Part shown: piece after piece, positions 9,418 to 18,564 of the stretch
Position numbering within the stretch: position 1 is the stretch's first letter
How the letters are laid out: each line of letters starts with the position of its first letter
Assembly (NCBI GenBank): GCA_013911885.1
Contig: JACESI010000002.1
Span: 310,001 to 374,000, forward strand
Direction: 5' to 3'
From: Hyphomicrobiales bacterium
GTDB lineage: Bacteria; Pseudomonadota; Alphaproteobacteria; Rhizobiales; JACESI01
Length of the DNA stretch: 64,000 nucleotides
Notes under the pieces: generated by a model
Databases searched by the model: none
Told to the model about the DNA's origin: nothing
What the model saw: the letters and a program-made list of their open reading frames with translations, nothing else
Program-made: the position numbers and the translations under genes

Positions 9418-10584
9418 ATGTCCGATCCGCTTCACGATCAGGATAGGCACAAGGCGTTTTACTCCGACTTCACGCCAAGCCTCGCTTCCGGTCGTCTCAC
9501 CATTGATCTTTCGGCTTTCGCGGACAATTGGCGTTTTCTGCGCGACCAGATGAGCACTCAAGACGCCGATGCGCCGGAATGCGCCGCCGTGATCAAGGCT
9601 GATGCTTACGGGATCACTCTTGAACACGCGGTCGAGACACTCACCGAGGCCGGGTGCCGGACCTATTTCGTGGCGACCCCGCAGGAGGCGCTGTCAGGGC
9701 GCGGCCTCACCGAAGCAGCCGATATCTTTGTCCTCAACGGCCTTGCCCCGGGCGCGGCTTCCTTCTATCGCGACAATCGCCTTCAGCCTGTGCTGAATTC
9801 CATGCCGGAAATTCACGAATGGGCGGCAGAGGGTGGCTTCTATCCGGCAGCGCTGCATATCGACACCGGCATGAACCGGCTCGGTCTTCGCGAAGAAGAG
9901 GCGCGCGCTCTCGCCGCCAACAAGGCGCTGTGCCAGAAGCTGAACTTATCGCTCATCATGAGCCACCTTGCCTGCGCCGACACGCCGCGCTCGCTGATGA
10001 ACGGGTGCCAGCTATCGAGCTTTCAGGCGATTGCGGGCTTGTTTCCGGGCGTGCGGCGCTCGCTTGCGAATTCCGCCGGAATTTTCAATGGTGCAGCGTT
10101 TCATATGAACCTCGCCCGGCCCGGCATTGCGCTTTATGGCGGGGCGGCTCTGGCGATTCATGTCGGCGATAATCCGATGAAACCGGTGGTCAAGGCGGAA
10201 GCGCGGGTGCTCCAGGTCCGCGCCGTCAAGCAGCATGAGAGCGTCGGCTACAGCGCTGCCGAAGTCGTCGAGCGCGATTGCCTGATCGCCATCCTCAGCG
10301 TCGGTTACGCCGACGGATACTTGCGTCGGGCCGGCTCGACCACGCGGGAAAAAGGCGCGTCGGTGTTTCTGCGCGGTCAGGCGGCACCGCTGGTCGGACG
10401 GGTATCCATGGATATGATCGCCGTCGATGTCACAGCCATTGCCGGTGTCACGCGTGGCGATTATGCCGAGGTTTTCGGGCCCAACATTCCAGTCAGTGTG
10501 GTTGCTGGCCACGCCCGGACGATTGACTACGAATTTCTGACCGGGCTTGGCAAACGCTATACCCGCCACTATGGCCCGCTTTGA
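9418..10584 (+). CDS. alr: alanine racemase
   Basis: PLP enzyme that makes D-alanine for peptidoglycan. The PLP Lys is residue 60 in AAVIKADAYG and the second catalytic Tyr is about residue 278 in ESVGYSAAE, counted from the ATG at 9418. An in-frame TTG at 9409 is an alternative start. The conserved segments HIDTGMNRLG and ARPGIALYGG are present. Length (388 aa) is normal. It lies between dnaB and radA, a conserved alphaproteobacterial arrangement. Confidence 0.96.
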   Translation: MSDPLHDQDRHKAFYSDFTPSLASGRLTIDLSAFADNWRFLRDQMSTQDADAPECAAVIKADAYGITLEHAVETLTEAGCRTYFVATPQEALSGRGLTEAADIFVLNGLAPGAASFYRDNRLQPVLNSMPEIHEWAAEGGFYPAALHIDTGMNRLGLREEEARALAANKALCQKLNLSLIMSHLACADTPRSLMNGCQLSSFQAIAGLFPGVRRSLANSAGIFNGAAFHMNLARPGIALYGGAALAIHVGDNPMKPVVKAEARVLQVRAVKQHESVGYSAAEVVERDCLIAILSVGYADGYLRRAGSTTREKGASVFLRGQAAPLVGRVSMDMIAVDVTAIAGVTRGDYAEVFGPNIPVSVVAGHARTIDYEFLTGLGKRYTRHYGPL

Positions 10585-10603
10585 GCGGCTGGGAGATGGA
10601 TCC

Positions 10604-12025
10604 TTGGCAAAGTTGAAATCCCGTTTTGTCTGCCAGACCTGTGGCGCGGTCACCACACGCTGGCAGGGCAAGTGCGAAAGCTGCAACGACTGGAACACGA
10701 TTGTCGAAGATATCGAGATCGCTGGAATTGGTGGCGGCCCCGGCAAGCCGATGCGCAAGGGCCGGGTCATTCCCCTCACCGCGCTCGACGGCCCGTCAGA
10801 CCAGGCACCACGGGTTGAAACCGGTCTTTCGGAACTTGACCGGGTCACCGGCGGCGGCTTCGTGCGGGGCTCGGCGCTGCTTCTTGGCGGCGATCCCGGG
10901 ATCGGCAAATCCACAATTCTGCTTCAGGCGGCAAGCGCGCTTGCCGGGCGCGGCCACAAGGTCGTCTATATATCCGGCGAGGAGGCGATCGAACAGGTGC
11001 GCCTGCGCGCGCAGCGGCTCGGGCTTTCGGGCGCAGCCGTACGGCTCGGCGCTGAGACAAGTGTCGAGGATATTCTGGCAACCCTCGAGAACGAGAAGAA
11101 CGCCGCACTCGTGATCATCGATTCGATCCAGACCCTGTGGACCGATCAGGCCGAATCAGCGCCCGGAACGGTGACGCAGGTGCGCGCCTCCTCGCAGGCG
11201 ATGATCCGCCACGCGAAACAAACAGGGTCGACGGTGGTGCTGGTCGGTCATGTAACGAAAGAAGGCCAAATCGCGGGGCCCCGCGTGGTCGAGCATATGG
11301 TCGATGCCGTTCTTTATTTCGAAGGGGAAGGCGGCCACCAGTTCCGTATCCTGCGCGCGGTCAAGAACCGCTTCGGCCCGACCGATGAGATCGGTGTGTT
11401 CGAAATGACCGGAATGGGCCTGCGCGAAGTGCCCAATCCGTCGGAACTCTTTCTGGGCGAGCGCAACCAGACCGCGCCCGGCTCCTCGGTCTTTGCCGGT
11501 ATGGAAGGATCGCGCCCGCTGCTTGTCGAAATTCAGGCGCTGGTAACGCCGTCCAGCCTCGGCACGCCGCGGCGCGCGATTGTCGGCTGGGATTCCGCGC
11601 GGCTTGCGATGGTGCTTGCCGTGCTCGATGCCCATTGCGGCGTGCGGCTTTCGGGCCATGACGTCTATCTCAATGTCGCAGGCGGCCTCAAGATCAGCGA
11701 ACCCGCCGCCGACCTTGCGATTGCGGCGGCGCTGACCTCCTCGCTCTCCGGCGTCGCGCTGCCGAATGATGCGGTCTATTTCGGTGAGGTCAGCCTTTCC
11801 GGTGCGGTGCGCCCGGTCTCGCACAGCGCCACCCGGCTCAAGGAATCGGCAAAGCTCGGCTTCGCCCGCGCCACCTGCCCGACACAGGGCGACAAGAATG
11901 CCGCCCATCCGCTGAAGCACGTGCACATGATCGACAATCTCAGTGCTCTCGTCGCGCAAATCCTTGCCTCTGCCAAAAATGCGACGGGCGGCATGGCTGA
12001 GGATCGCAAGAGCGGAGATGCTTGA
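10604..12025 (+). CDS. radA: DNA repair protein RadA
   Basis: RecA-related ATPase that promotes branch migration in recombination. The likely start is the TTG at 10604, preceded by GGGAGATGG. It gives the canonical opening MAKLKSRFVCQTCGA, whereas upstream ATGs at 10547 and 10571 would overlap alr. Four Cys (10, 13, 24, 27) form the zinc finger, Walker A is GGDPGIGKST, and the RadA motif VKNRFGPTDE follows. The C-terminal third is Lon-protease-like (SGHDVYLNVAGGLKISEP). 473 aa. Confidence 0.95.
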   Translation: MAKLKSRFVCQTCGAVTTRWQGKCESCNDWNTIVEDIEIAGIGGGPGKPMRKGRVIPLTALDGPSDQAPRVETGLSELDRVTGGGFVRGSALLLGGDPGIGKSTILLQAASALAGRGHKVVYISGEEAIEQVRLRAQRLGLSGAAVRLGAETSVEDILATLENEKNAALVIIDSIQTLWTDQAESAPGTVTQVRASSQAMIRHAKQTGSTVVLVGHVTKEGQIAGPRVVEHMVDAVLYFEGEGGHQFRILRAVKNRFGPTDEIGVFEMTGMGLREVPNPSELFLGERNQTAPGSSVFAGMEGSRPLLVEIQALVTPSSLGTPRRAIVGWDSARLAMVLAVLDAHCGVRLSGHDVYLNVAGGLKISEPAADLAIAAALTSSLSGVALPNDAVYFGEVSLSGAVRPVSHSATRLKESAKLGFARATCPTQGDKNAAHPLKHVHMIDNLSALVAQILASAKNATGGMAEDRKSGDA

Positions 12026-12070
12026 AAGGCCGCCGTCAATTGATAATCTTTACGATATTCGAGCTGCTTT

Positions 12071-12098
12071 GGTTGCAAATCAGGTCAAAGGTTGCAAA
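12071..12098 (+). repeat. pair of GGTTGCAAA direct repeats upstream of cvpA-purF
   Basis: Two identical 9-mers GGTTGCAAA at 12071-12079 and 12090-12098, 19 bases apart (about two helical turns), in the 215-base radA-cvpA gap. They could be an operator or chance. No clear promoter was identified in the gap. Confidence 0.35.
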
Positions 12099-12240
12099 AG
12101 ACTTGTAAAAATGGCCGAGTTGTTAGAGAACGCGAAGATCGTTGCCCGAATGCCCGGCACAGCCCAGGGGATGCGATCCAGCGCACTGCCTTGTTTCTTG
12201 CAATGCTCGTTCGGGCATTATGCCATGAATTGGACGTCGA

Positions 12241-12879
12241 ATGCAGTTTGCCCTTCTTGATATCTTGGTCGTTGTCGTGGTCGCCATGTCGGCGCTTCTT
12301 GCGATGGTGCGCGGTTTTTCGCGCGAGGTTCTGTCCGTCGCCTCCTGGCTTGCCGCTGCTGCCGCAGCCCTTGCCGTTGCCGTGTGGGATGATCCGCTGA
12401 CACCCGTCGTCAAGACCTATATCGCCAACAACACGATCGCAATGATCGTCACCATCTCGATTGTGTTTATTCTGGTGCTGATCCTCGTCAGCATGGTGAC
12501 CATGCGGATATCGGATTTCATCATCGATTCGTCCATCGGCGCGCTCGACCGCACGCTCGGCTTCCTGTTCGGCGCGGCGCGCGGGGTGCTGCTTTTCGTT
12601 GTCGTGACGGGCATGTTCAACTGGCTCGTTCCGGAAGGTCAGCCGGAGTGGATCGCTCAGGCGAAATCCAAACCTTTCCTCGACAATCTCTCAAAGCAGC
12701 TGATCGCTTCACTGCCAGAAGATATCGAGAGCTTTGTCGATATCGGAAAAGGCATTATATCCGGGGAAGAACCACCGCAACCTGCCCCGGAGACCGATGA
12801 AAAAGGCCCAGCGACAATCCGGGAAGAGCAACGCAACGAACTTGATCGCGTGATCGAGGGTGAAACCAAACAACAGTGA
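12241..12879 (+). CDS. cvpA: CvpA family membrane protein
   Basis: Inner-membrane protein, 212 aa, with four hydrophobic segments in the first 130 residues (about 3-22, 26-46, 64-87, 103-127). The family pattern LLDILVVVVVAMSALLAMVRGFSREV is split over residues 5-30. The C-terminal third is hydrophilic and acidic. CvpA proteins are needed for colicin V export and envelope stress resistance in E. coli and lie next to purF in many proteobacteria, as here. Its stop overlaps the purF GTG start by four bases. Confidence 0.92.
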   Translation: MQFALLDILVVVVVAMSALLAMVRGFSREVLSVASWLAAAAAALAVAVWDDPLTPVVKTYIANNTIAMIVTISIVFILVLILVSMVTMRISDFIIDSSIGALDRTLGFLFGAARGVLLFVVVTGMFNWLVPEGQPEWIAQAKSKPFLDNLSKQLIASLPEDIESFVDIGKGIISGEEPPQPAPETDEKGPATIREEQRNELDRVIEGETKQQ

Positions 12880-14339
12880 GTGTTTCCATGGTCCATCAGG
12901 GCGATTCTGACGACGCTTTCCACGAGGAATGCGGGGTGTTCGGCATTTTCGGGCATGACGATGCTGCTGCCCTCACTGTCCTCGGCCTTCATGCGCTTCA
13001 ACACCGCGGTCAGGAAGCATCCGGTATTGTCGCCTATGATGGCACGCATTTTTCGGCGGAGCGTCATGTCGGTCTCGTCGGCGATACGTTTTCACGCAAG
13101 AGCGTGATCGACCGCCTTCCCGGCAACAGGGCGATCGGGCACAACCGCTATTCCACAACCGGCGGCGCGGGCCTGCGCAACATCCAGCCCCTCTTTGCCG
13201 AATTTGCCGGTGGCGGCTTCGCGGTTGCCCACAATGGCAATTTGACCAATGCCCTGACGCTGCAGCGACAGCTTCAGATGAAGGGGGCGATTTTCCAATC
13301 CACATCGGATACCGAAACCATCCTTCACCTGATTGCGACATCGACCTATGCGCGTCTCGTCGACCGCTTCATCGACGCTCTGAAAAAAGTCGAAGGCGCC
13401 TATTCCCTGATCGCGATCAGCCAGCAGAAGATGATCGGCTGCCGCGATCCGCTCGGCATTCGCCCGCTCCTCCTCGGCGATCTGGGCGGTGCCTATATTC
13501 TCGCATCCGAGACCTGCGCCTTCGACATTATCGGCGCGACCCTGATCCGCGAAATCGAACCGGGCGAAATGGTGGTGATCACCGAAGACGGCCTTGAAAG
13601 TCATCATCCGTTCAATCAGACCGGCAACCGGTTCTGCATTTTCGAATATGTCTATTTCGCCCGCCCGGATTCAACCTTCAGGGGAAATTCCGTCTATGAG
13701 GTGCGCAAGCAGATTGGCCGGGAACTCGCGACCGAGCGGCCAGTCGAGGCCGATGTCGTGGTGCCGGTTCCCGATTCCGGCACGCCAGCTGCCATCGGTT
13801 ATGCACAGGAAGCAGGCATTCCCTTCGATCTTGGCATTATCCGCAATCATTATGTCGGGCGAACCTTTATCGAACCATCGGATTCCGTACGACACATGGG
13901 CGTGCGCCTGAAGCACAATGCCAACAAGCAGGTGCTCAAGGGCAAGCGCGTCATTCTGGTTGATGACTCGATTGTCCGTGGCACCACATCGGTGAAAATT
14001 GTCCAGATGGTACGCGATGCCGGGGCGGCGGAAGTGCACATGCGTGTCGCTAGCCCGCCGACAATGTCGTCCTGCTATTATGGCGTCGATACACCGGAAA
14101 AAGGCAAGCTCCTCGCCTCGCGCATGTCGATTGCCGAAATGCAGACCTATATCAACACCGATAGTCTGGCTTTTCTCTCGATTGACGGACTTTACCGTGC
14201 TGTCGGCGTTGCAACGCGCGATGCACTGATGCCGCAATATTGCGACGCCTGCTTCACCGGCGACTACCCGACCGCGCTTACAGACAGAGAAGGCGGCGGC
14301 AATGTGCGCCAACTCTCTTTGTTGTCCGAGGCCGGCTGA
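12876..14339 (+). CDS. purF: amidophosphoribosyltransferase
   Basis: First committed step of purine synthesis: PRPP plus glutamine to phosphoribosylamine. The Cys of EECGVFGIFG is the glutaminase nucleophile after a short leader, probably removed by processing. It is residue 19 from the GTG at 12876, or residue 15 from the ATG at 12888. The PRPP loop is VILVDDSIVRGTTS. Cys residues in NRFCIFEY, SSCYYGVD and YCDACFTG match the ligands of the Fe-S type PurF of Bacillus, so this enzyme probably carries a 4Fe-4S cluster. The GTGA overlap with cvpA suggests coupling. Confidence 0.97.
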   Translation: MSVSMVHQGDSDDAFHEECGVFGIFGHDDAAALTVLGLHALQHRGQEASGIVAYDGTHFSAERHVGLVGDTFSRKSVIDRLPGNRAIGHNRYSTTGGAGLRNIQPLFAEFAGGGFAVAHNGNLTNALTLQRQLQMKGAIFQSTSDTETILHLIATSTYARLVDRFIDALKKVEGAYSLIAISQQKMIGCRDPLGIRPLLLGDLGGAYILASETCAFDIIGATLIREIEPGEMVVITEDGLESHHPFNQTGNRFCIFEYVYFARPDSTFRGNSVYEVRKQIGRELATERPVEADVVVPVPDSGTPAAIGYAQEAGIPFDLGIIRNHYVGRTFIEPSDSVRHMGVRLKHNANKQVLKGKRVILVDDSIVRGTTSVKIVQMVRDAGAAEVHMRVASPPTMSSCYYGVDTPEKGKLLASRMSIAEMQTYINTDSLAFLSIDGLYRAVGVATRDALMPQYCDACFTGDYPTALTDREGGGNVRQLSLLSEAG

Positions 14340-15067
14340 TGAGCCGATCGCTTGAGGGCAAGATCGCGCTTGTCACCGGCGCATCGCGCGGCATTGGCTA
14401 TGCGGCGGCAAAGGCCTTCGCCGCGGCGGGCGCTCATGTGATCGCGGTTGCGCGCACCGTCGGCGGCCTGGAAGAGCTTGACGACGCGATCCAAAGCAGC
14501 GGCGGCAGCGCGACCCTTGTGCCTCTCGACCTGCGGGACGGCCCGGCCATCGACCGGCTGGGCGGAGAGATTTACAAGCGCTGGGGCCGGCTTGACATCC
14601 TTCTTGCAAATGCCGGTGTGCTCGGCACGATCACACCGCTGAGCCATCTGGAGCCCAAGGTCTTTGATGAGGTCATGGCAACCAATGTAACGGCAAACTG
14701 GCGGCTGATCCGCTCGCTCGATCCGCTGCTTCGCCAATCCGATGCCGGACGCGCGCTGTTTATCTCCTCGGGAGCGGCCCATAGCTGCCGACCCTATTGG
14801 GGCGCCTATGCCATGTCGAAGGCCGCACTCGAAGTCATGGCCCTTGTCTATTCACGCGAAACTGCGAATACACCGATCAAGACCATTGTCATCAATCCCG
14901 GTGCCTTGCGCACCGCCATGCGCGCGCTCGCAGCGCCCGGTGAAGACCCGGCAACTCTGAAAACACCTGCCGATCTTGCACCGCATCTGGTTGAACTCGG
15001 CGGCTCTACCACCGACAAGAGCGGCGTCCTGTGGGATTTTTCCACATTGGGCTTCACCGCACTCTAA
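14339..15067 (+). CDS. SDR family oxidoreductase
   Basis: Short-chain dehydrogenase of 242 aa, cofactor motif TGASRGIG (residues 13-20), NAG loop at LLANAGVLG, catalytic Ser in LFISSGAAH and YAMSK as the Tyr-Lys pair. Its ATG overlaps the purF stop (TGATG), so it is translationally coupled to purF. An SDR behind purF is common in alphaproteobacteria. Substrate unknown. Confidence 0.93.
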   Translation: MSRSLEGKIALVTGASRGIGYAAAKAFAAAGAHVIAVARTVGGLEELDDAIQSSGGSATLVPLDLRDGPAIDRLGGEIYKRWGRLDILLANAGVLGTITPLSHLEPKVFDEVMATNVTANWRLIRSLDPLLRQSDAGRALFISSGAAHSCRPYWGAYAMSKAALEVMALVYSRETANTPIKTIVINPGALRTAMRALAAPGEDPATLKTPADLAPHLVELGGSTTDKSGVLWDFSTLGFTAL

Positions 15068-15388
15068 GGATCGCCGCCTGGTCAATCACGGATTGCGTGA
15101 TGAAACGCGATTTGATTGCCTTTGATACCGTTCTCACATGACGCATTCACCGGGCAGAGCGGCCGCCTTCCATCTCGTATTCATTCGGTAAATATCTCTG
15201 ACCTTGATTTGTCCACAAACGCAGAGAAAACCCTTCAGTTCGTGGCTTCTTTAATTCTGCAACACACGTGGCCGTGAGAACGGCGTGAACGCTGACACAC
15301 TTCGTCTCCTGCGATAAGGCAATGTGTGTTCGGGTGCGATCTGTTGTCTGCCAGAAACAAGCATTGTTGAAACCAGAGGGAATTCATA
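15068..15388 (+). other. intergenic region before the 15389 membrane protein
   Basis: About 320 bases without a gene. It has a small perfect inverted repeat ATCACG/CGTGAT (15085-15101) shortly after the SDR stop, without a T-run, and CTGACA near 15291 about 16 bases before ATAAGG, a weak promoter candidate. Nothing else recognised. Confidence 0.4.
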
Positions 15389-16021
15389 ATGCTGTTTCTG
15401 ACATTCTTGAAAATCATGCACCTTTCCGGCCTGATGGCGGGATTCGGCGGCGCGCTCTATACAGATTACCTGATGATCAGCGGCGGTATATTGAGACCGC
15501 TCAAACCGCAAACCCTGATCGAAGTGAAACGCCTGTCGCGGGTTGTAACCTGGGGGCTTGTGCTTCTGTGGATATCCGGCGCAGCGCTTGCCTATGAGGC
15601 CTACCTGACGAATGAGGTATTTCTCGAAAATGAGAAATTCTGGGCCAAAATGGTGATGGTCGTGATTCTCACTCTCAACGGATTTTTTGTCCACTATGTT
15701 GTCCTGCGGGAAGCAGAGCGTAGCATCAATAAGCGGCTTCTGATCGATTCGCCATTGCCCGTGCTGGTCCTGCTTGCGGCAACAGGCTTGATTTCCTTTG
15801 TATCCTGGACCCTGCCCTTCATTCTCGGCAAGGCATCGGAATTCAGTTATGTGCTGCCATTCGGGCTTTTCATGTCGGTCTGGCTTATTCTGGTGCTGAG
15901 CGCCGTTGCGGGAGTTCTGAGCCTTGTCGCCCTGCATGATCTCTGGACACGGTATCAGGCGAAGGGCACTCGACGCCCGCATCATCAGAACTTATGCGCA
16001 GACCGTGCAGTCGTCGCCTAG
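15389..16021 (+). CDS. uncharacterised five-helix membrane protein
   Basis: I do not recognise this 210-aa protein firmly. It has about five hydrophobic helices: residues 3-27, 47-68, 84-106, 122-147 and 152-186. A His lies in TM1 (IMHLSGLMAGFGGALYTDY) and in TM3 (GFFVHYVVLREAE), which is reminiscent of small membrane cytochrome or CopD-like proteins, but this is inference. AGAGGGAA upstream of the ATG is a good ribosome binding site. It stands alone between the purF-SDR unit and the convergent ATP12 gene, whose 3' end is 7 bases away. Confidence 0.8.
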   Translation: MLFLTFLKIMHLSGLMAGFGGALYTDYLMISGGILRPLKPQTLIEVKRLSRVVTWGLVLLWISGAALAYEAYLTNEVFLENEKFWAKMVMVVILTLNGFFVHYVVLREAERSINKRLLIDSPLPVLVLLAATGLISFVSWTLPFILGKASEFSYVLPFGLFMSVWLILVLSAVAGVLSLVALHDLWTRYQAKGTRRPHHQNLCADRAVVA

Positions 16022-16028
16022 GCGGTGC

Positions 16029-16826
16029 TCAAAGGCTCGCTGCACGCGCCACGAGTGCAGCAGCCTTCATCTCGGCAAAGCGGTAGGCGCGGCGATGCTG
16101 CGCATCCGCATCCTCGCCCCATTGCTCGATGTTCCAGTCTTCGTCGATATGAGCGCTCCGCCAGGCTTCCTCGGTGGTGAGTTGCCCTTCCCGGACTGCA
16201 AGAGCGAGAAGACAGGAGCCCATCAATGTCGTCATGGTGTGGAGCGCCGCCAGATCAAGCGGGCTTTGGATCCTTGCGAGCGCATTGTCGACAGCCTTCA
16301 GCGTCGCACCCGGCTGAGCCACATGGATGACGCCTGCCGCGAGAAGAAAGCGGCCGTTCAGATGCGCTTCTGCCCAGCGCAGCACCGGGTCCCAATGCGC
16401 CGACTGGCGGGCAACCAGGCGCTCGGGCGCCTCCGCGCGGTAGCACAGAAGGTCCGTACCGGAAAAGCGGACGATTTCCGCGCGCACCTCGGCCATGCTG
16501 GCTGCGACACCGTCTATCGCGGAATTGACGAGCCGTGTGAGCGGCATGGTCTTCGGATCAATGTGGTCGCGTTGCGCGCTCCATTCCTCGACAAGTCGTT
16601 CGATGACAGGTCTTGATGCAACCTTCAGGAGCGCGCGTGCCGGGGTCCGCACGGGCCGTCCATCAAGCTGGAGCAGAAAGCCGTCGTCATCCTCGACATG
16701 GCTGACGCTTGTATAGAAGCGTTTCGGCAATGGTCGTGCGGAGGCGATCTGGGCTTTGCGCGCGGGGCTTTCGCCCGGATTTTCCGGGTCCGCACCAAGG
16801 CCAAAAATATCAAAGGTGCCGCTCAT
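16029..16826 (-). CDS. ATP12 family F1-ATPase assembly chaperone
   Basis: Member of the ATP12 family, which in mitochondria chaperones the F1 alpha subunit. Bacterial members occur mainly in alphaproteobacteria. The start at 16826 (MSGTFDIFGLG) lies just after the HAD gene and is preceded by GACGGAGT. The upstream in-frame ATG at 16889 would overlap it. Recognisable family segments are RFYTSVSHVE, LLQLDGRPVRTP, MPLTRLVNSAID, DLLCYRAEAPERLV and the C-terminal EAWRSAHIDEDWN. 265 aa. Last gene of the minus-strand run starting at degP. Confidence 0.93.
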   Translation of the reverse strand: MSGTFDIFGLGADPENPGESPARKAQIASARPLPKRFYTSVSHVEDDDGFLLQLDGRPVRTPARALLKVASRPVIERLVEEWSAQRDHIDPKTMPLTRLVNSAIDGVAASMAEVRAEIVRFSGTDLLCYRAEAPERLVARQSAHWDPVLRWAEAHLNGRFLLAAGVIHVAQPGATLKAVDNALARIQSPLDLAALHTMTTLMGSCLLALAVREGQLTTEEAWRSAHIDEDWNIEQWGEDADAQHRRAYRFAEMKAAALVARAASL

Positions 16827-16839
16827 CGGCAAAACTCCG

Positions 16840-17517
16840 TCATGCGAGATGACTGCGCAAGGCGGTCGCAAGCGCCGGGTAGTCATCAAGGATCATATGC
16901 GCGCCCGCCCTGGCGAGGCTTTTCACATCGTGATAGCCCCAGGCAACGCCAAAAGCGCGGATATCGGCCGCGCGCGCCATCTGCATATCATAGGTCGTGT
17001 CGCCGATCATGATCGCATTTTCCGGGCCAATGCCGGTGTCGGAAAGCGCGTTCAGGATCATGCCGGGATTCGGCTTGGAGGGCGCATTGTCCGCCGTCTG
17101 GATACTATGGAATGCGTTGATCCAGCCTTCGCGCTCCAGCATCTGGTCGACAGAGCGGCGCCCCTTTCCGGTCGCGATTGCAAGGCGTACGTCATCACGC
17201 TGAGCAAGCGCGTTCACAAGATCTCTGGCGCCATCATAGAACGGCTCGTCAATCGTCTCTTCCGCCACCAGTTCATGAAAGCACCGCTTGAAGGTCTCCG
17301 TCAGTGCTCCAGCGTGATGGCGCTCGTCGTCTTCAAGCAGTTCGGTGATCGCGATCTTGAGCGACAGGCCGATGACGCGCCGTGTCGCACGGTCGCCGGG
17401 TTCCTGAAGGCCATGTTCGGCAAAGGTCCGCTTCATGGTCGCAATCACCCGGTGCTGGCCGTCGACCAGCGTGCCGTCGCAATCGAACACGACGAGATGC
17501 GGATGGGTTGCCGTCAT
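16840..17517 (-). CDS. HAD-IA family hydrolase (phosphoglycolate phosphatase-like)
   Basis: Haloacid dehalogenase-type phosphatase, 225 aa. The nucleophile Asp12 and acid/base Asp14 are in VVFDCDGTLVD. Motif II is LAIATGKG, a Lys follows in NAPSKPNPGM, and MIGDTTYDM is motif IV. The four-helix cap is C1 type. Phosphoglycolate phosphatase is the nearest named relative but the substrate is not proved. Its ATG overlaps the stop of the pseudouridine synthase by 4 bases. Confidence 0.93.
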   Translation of the reverse strand: MTATHPHLVVFDCDGTLVDGQHRVIATMKRTFAEHGLQEPGDRATRRVIGLSLKIAITELLEDDERHHAGALTETFKRCFHELVAEETIDEPFYDGARDLVNALAQRDDVRLAIATGKGRRSVDQMLEREGWINAFHSIQTADNAPSKPNPGMILNALSDTGIGPENAIMIGDTTYDMQMARAADIRAFGVAWGYHDVKSLARAGAHMILDDYPALATALRSHLA

Positions 17518-18527
17518 TCCACGTCTCCCGCGTCCACCGTTTCGCTCTGGACAGCATCATAGGTGTTTTCGTCGAAACCGAGCAGGTTCCAGCTCTGCAC
17601 CATATGTGGCGGCAGCGGTGCGGTCACGTCGATCTGGCTGCCATCCGGATGGGGAATGATCAGACGACGGGCGTGAAGATGGAGCTTCTGCTGAATACCG
17701 CCGGGAATTTCCCAATTCTGGATCGAGAAATATTTCTTGTCGCCGATGATCGGATAGCCAAGATAATCCATATGGGCGCGCAGCTGGTGCATGCGTCCCG
17801 TGATCGGGCGCAGGCTGACCCAGCACAGATTCTGTCCGACCCATTCCATGGCAGAATAGAGCGTCACGGCGTGATCGGCATCCTTGGCGCGGTCGCGCAA
17901 GACACGCATCTTCTGGTCGCCATGCTCATCCTCCTCCTTGATGAGCCATGTCGACACCCGTCCCTGTGGCGGGCGCGGCACCCCGCGCACCAGCGCCCAG
18001 TAAACCTTCTTCGTGGTCCGGTCGCGAAAGGCCTTGGTCAGAAACGCCGCCGCAAGTCTGGTCTTGGCAATCACCAATACCCCCGATGTGTCACGGTCAA
18101 GGCGGTGGACGAGGCGCGGCTTCTGGCCTTTGCGGTCACGGTAGGCCTCCAGCATGCCATCGACATGGCGGTTAAGGCCTGACCCGCCCTGAACCGCGAG
18201 GCCCGCCGGCTTGTTGATGACAAGCACCATATCATCTTCGAACAGGGTGTTTTCCGCCAGAACATCACCGTCATGGCGGTCGCGCATGGTGCGGGCGGTG
18301 ACGGGCTTTGGCTGGCCGTCTTCTTCAAGCGGCGGAATGCGGACAGTCTGGCCGACCGCAAGCCGGGTCGATGTCTTCACGCGGGCGCCGTCCACCCGGA
18401 TCTGCCCGGAGCGCATCAGCTTTTGCAAATGCCCGAAACTCAAACCCGGATAGTGGAACTTGAACCAACGGTCGAGGCGCATGCCTGCCTCGTCCGCGGC
18501 AACACTCTTCTGCTCAACGGCAGCCAT
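17514..18527 (-). CDS. rluC: RluA family pseudouridine synthase, RluC-like
   Basis: Converts uridines of 23S rRNA to pseudouridine. It has an N-terminal S4 RNA-binding domain (MRLDRWFKFHYPGLS onward), then the catalytic domain with the active Asp in HRLDRDTSGVLV and the partner segment GRMHQLRAHM. The ATG at 18527 has AAGG 6 bases upstream. The in-frame ATG at 18539 lacks one. 337 aa. Position between crcB and a HAD phosphatase is typical of alphaproteobacteria, where this protein is annotated RluC. Target sites are inferred. Confidence 0.92.
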   Translation of the reverse strand: MAAVEQKSVAADEAGMRLDRWFKFHYPGLSFGHLQKLMRSGQIRVDGARVKTSTRLAVGQTVRIPPLEEDGQPKPVTARTMRDRHDGDVLAENTLFEDDMVLVINKPAGLAVQGGSGLNRHVDGMLEAYRDRKGQKPRLVHRLDRDTSGVLVIAKTRLAAAFLTKAFRDRTTKKVYWALVRGVPRPPQGRVSTWLIKEEDEHGDQKMRVLRDRAKDADHAVTLYSAMEWVGQNLCWVSLRPITGRMHQLRAHMDYLGYPIIGDKKYFSIQNWEIPGGIQQKLHLHARRLIIPHPDGSQIDVTAPLPPHMVQSWNLLGFDENTYDAVQSETVDAGDVE

Positions 18528-18564
18528 GGGAACCTTCATTCTGAAAATGACGCGAAGAGCGCGC

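Noticed and set aside
10012..10914. 300-codon minus-strand frame across the alr-radA junction
   Set aside because: It overlaps two clearly conserved plus-strand genes and its translation looks like a codon-mirror product.
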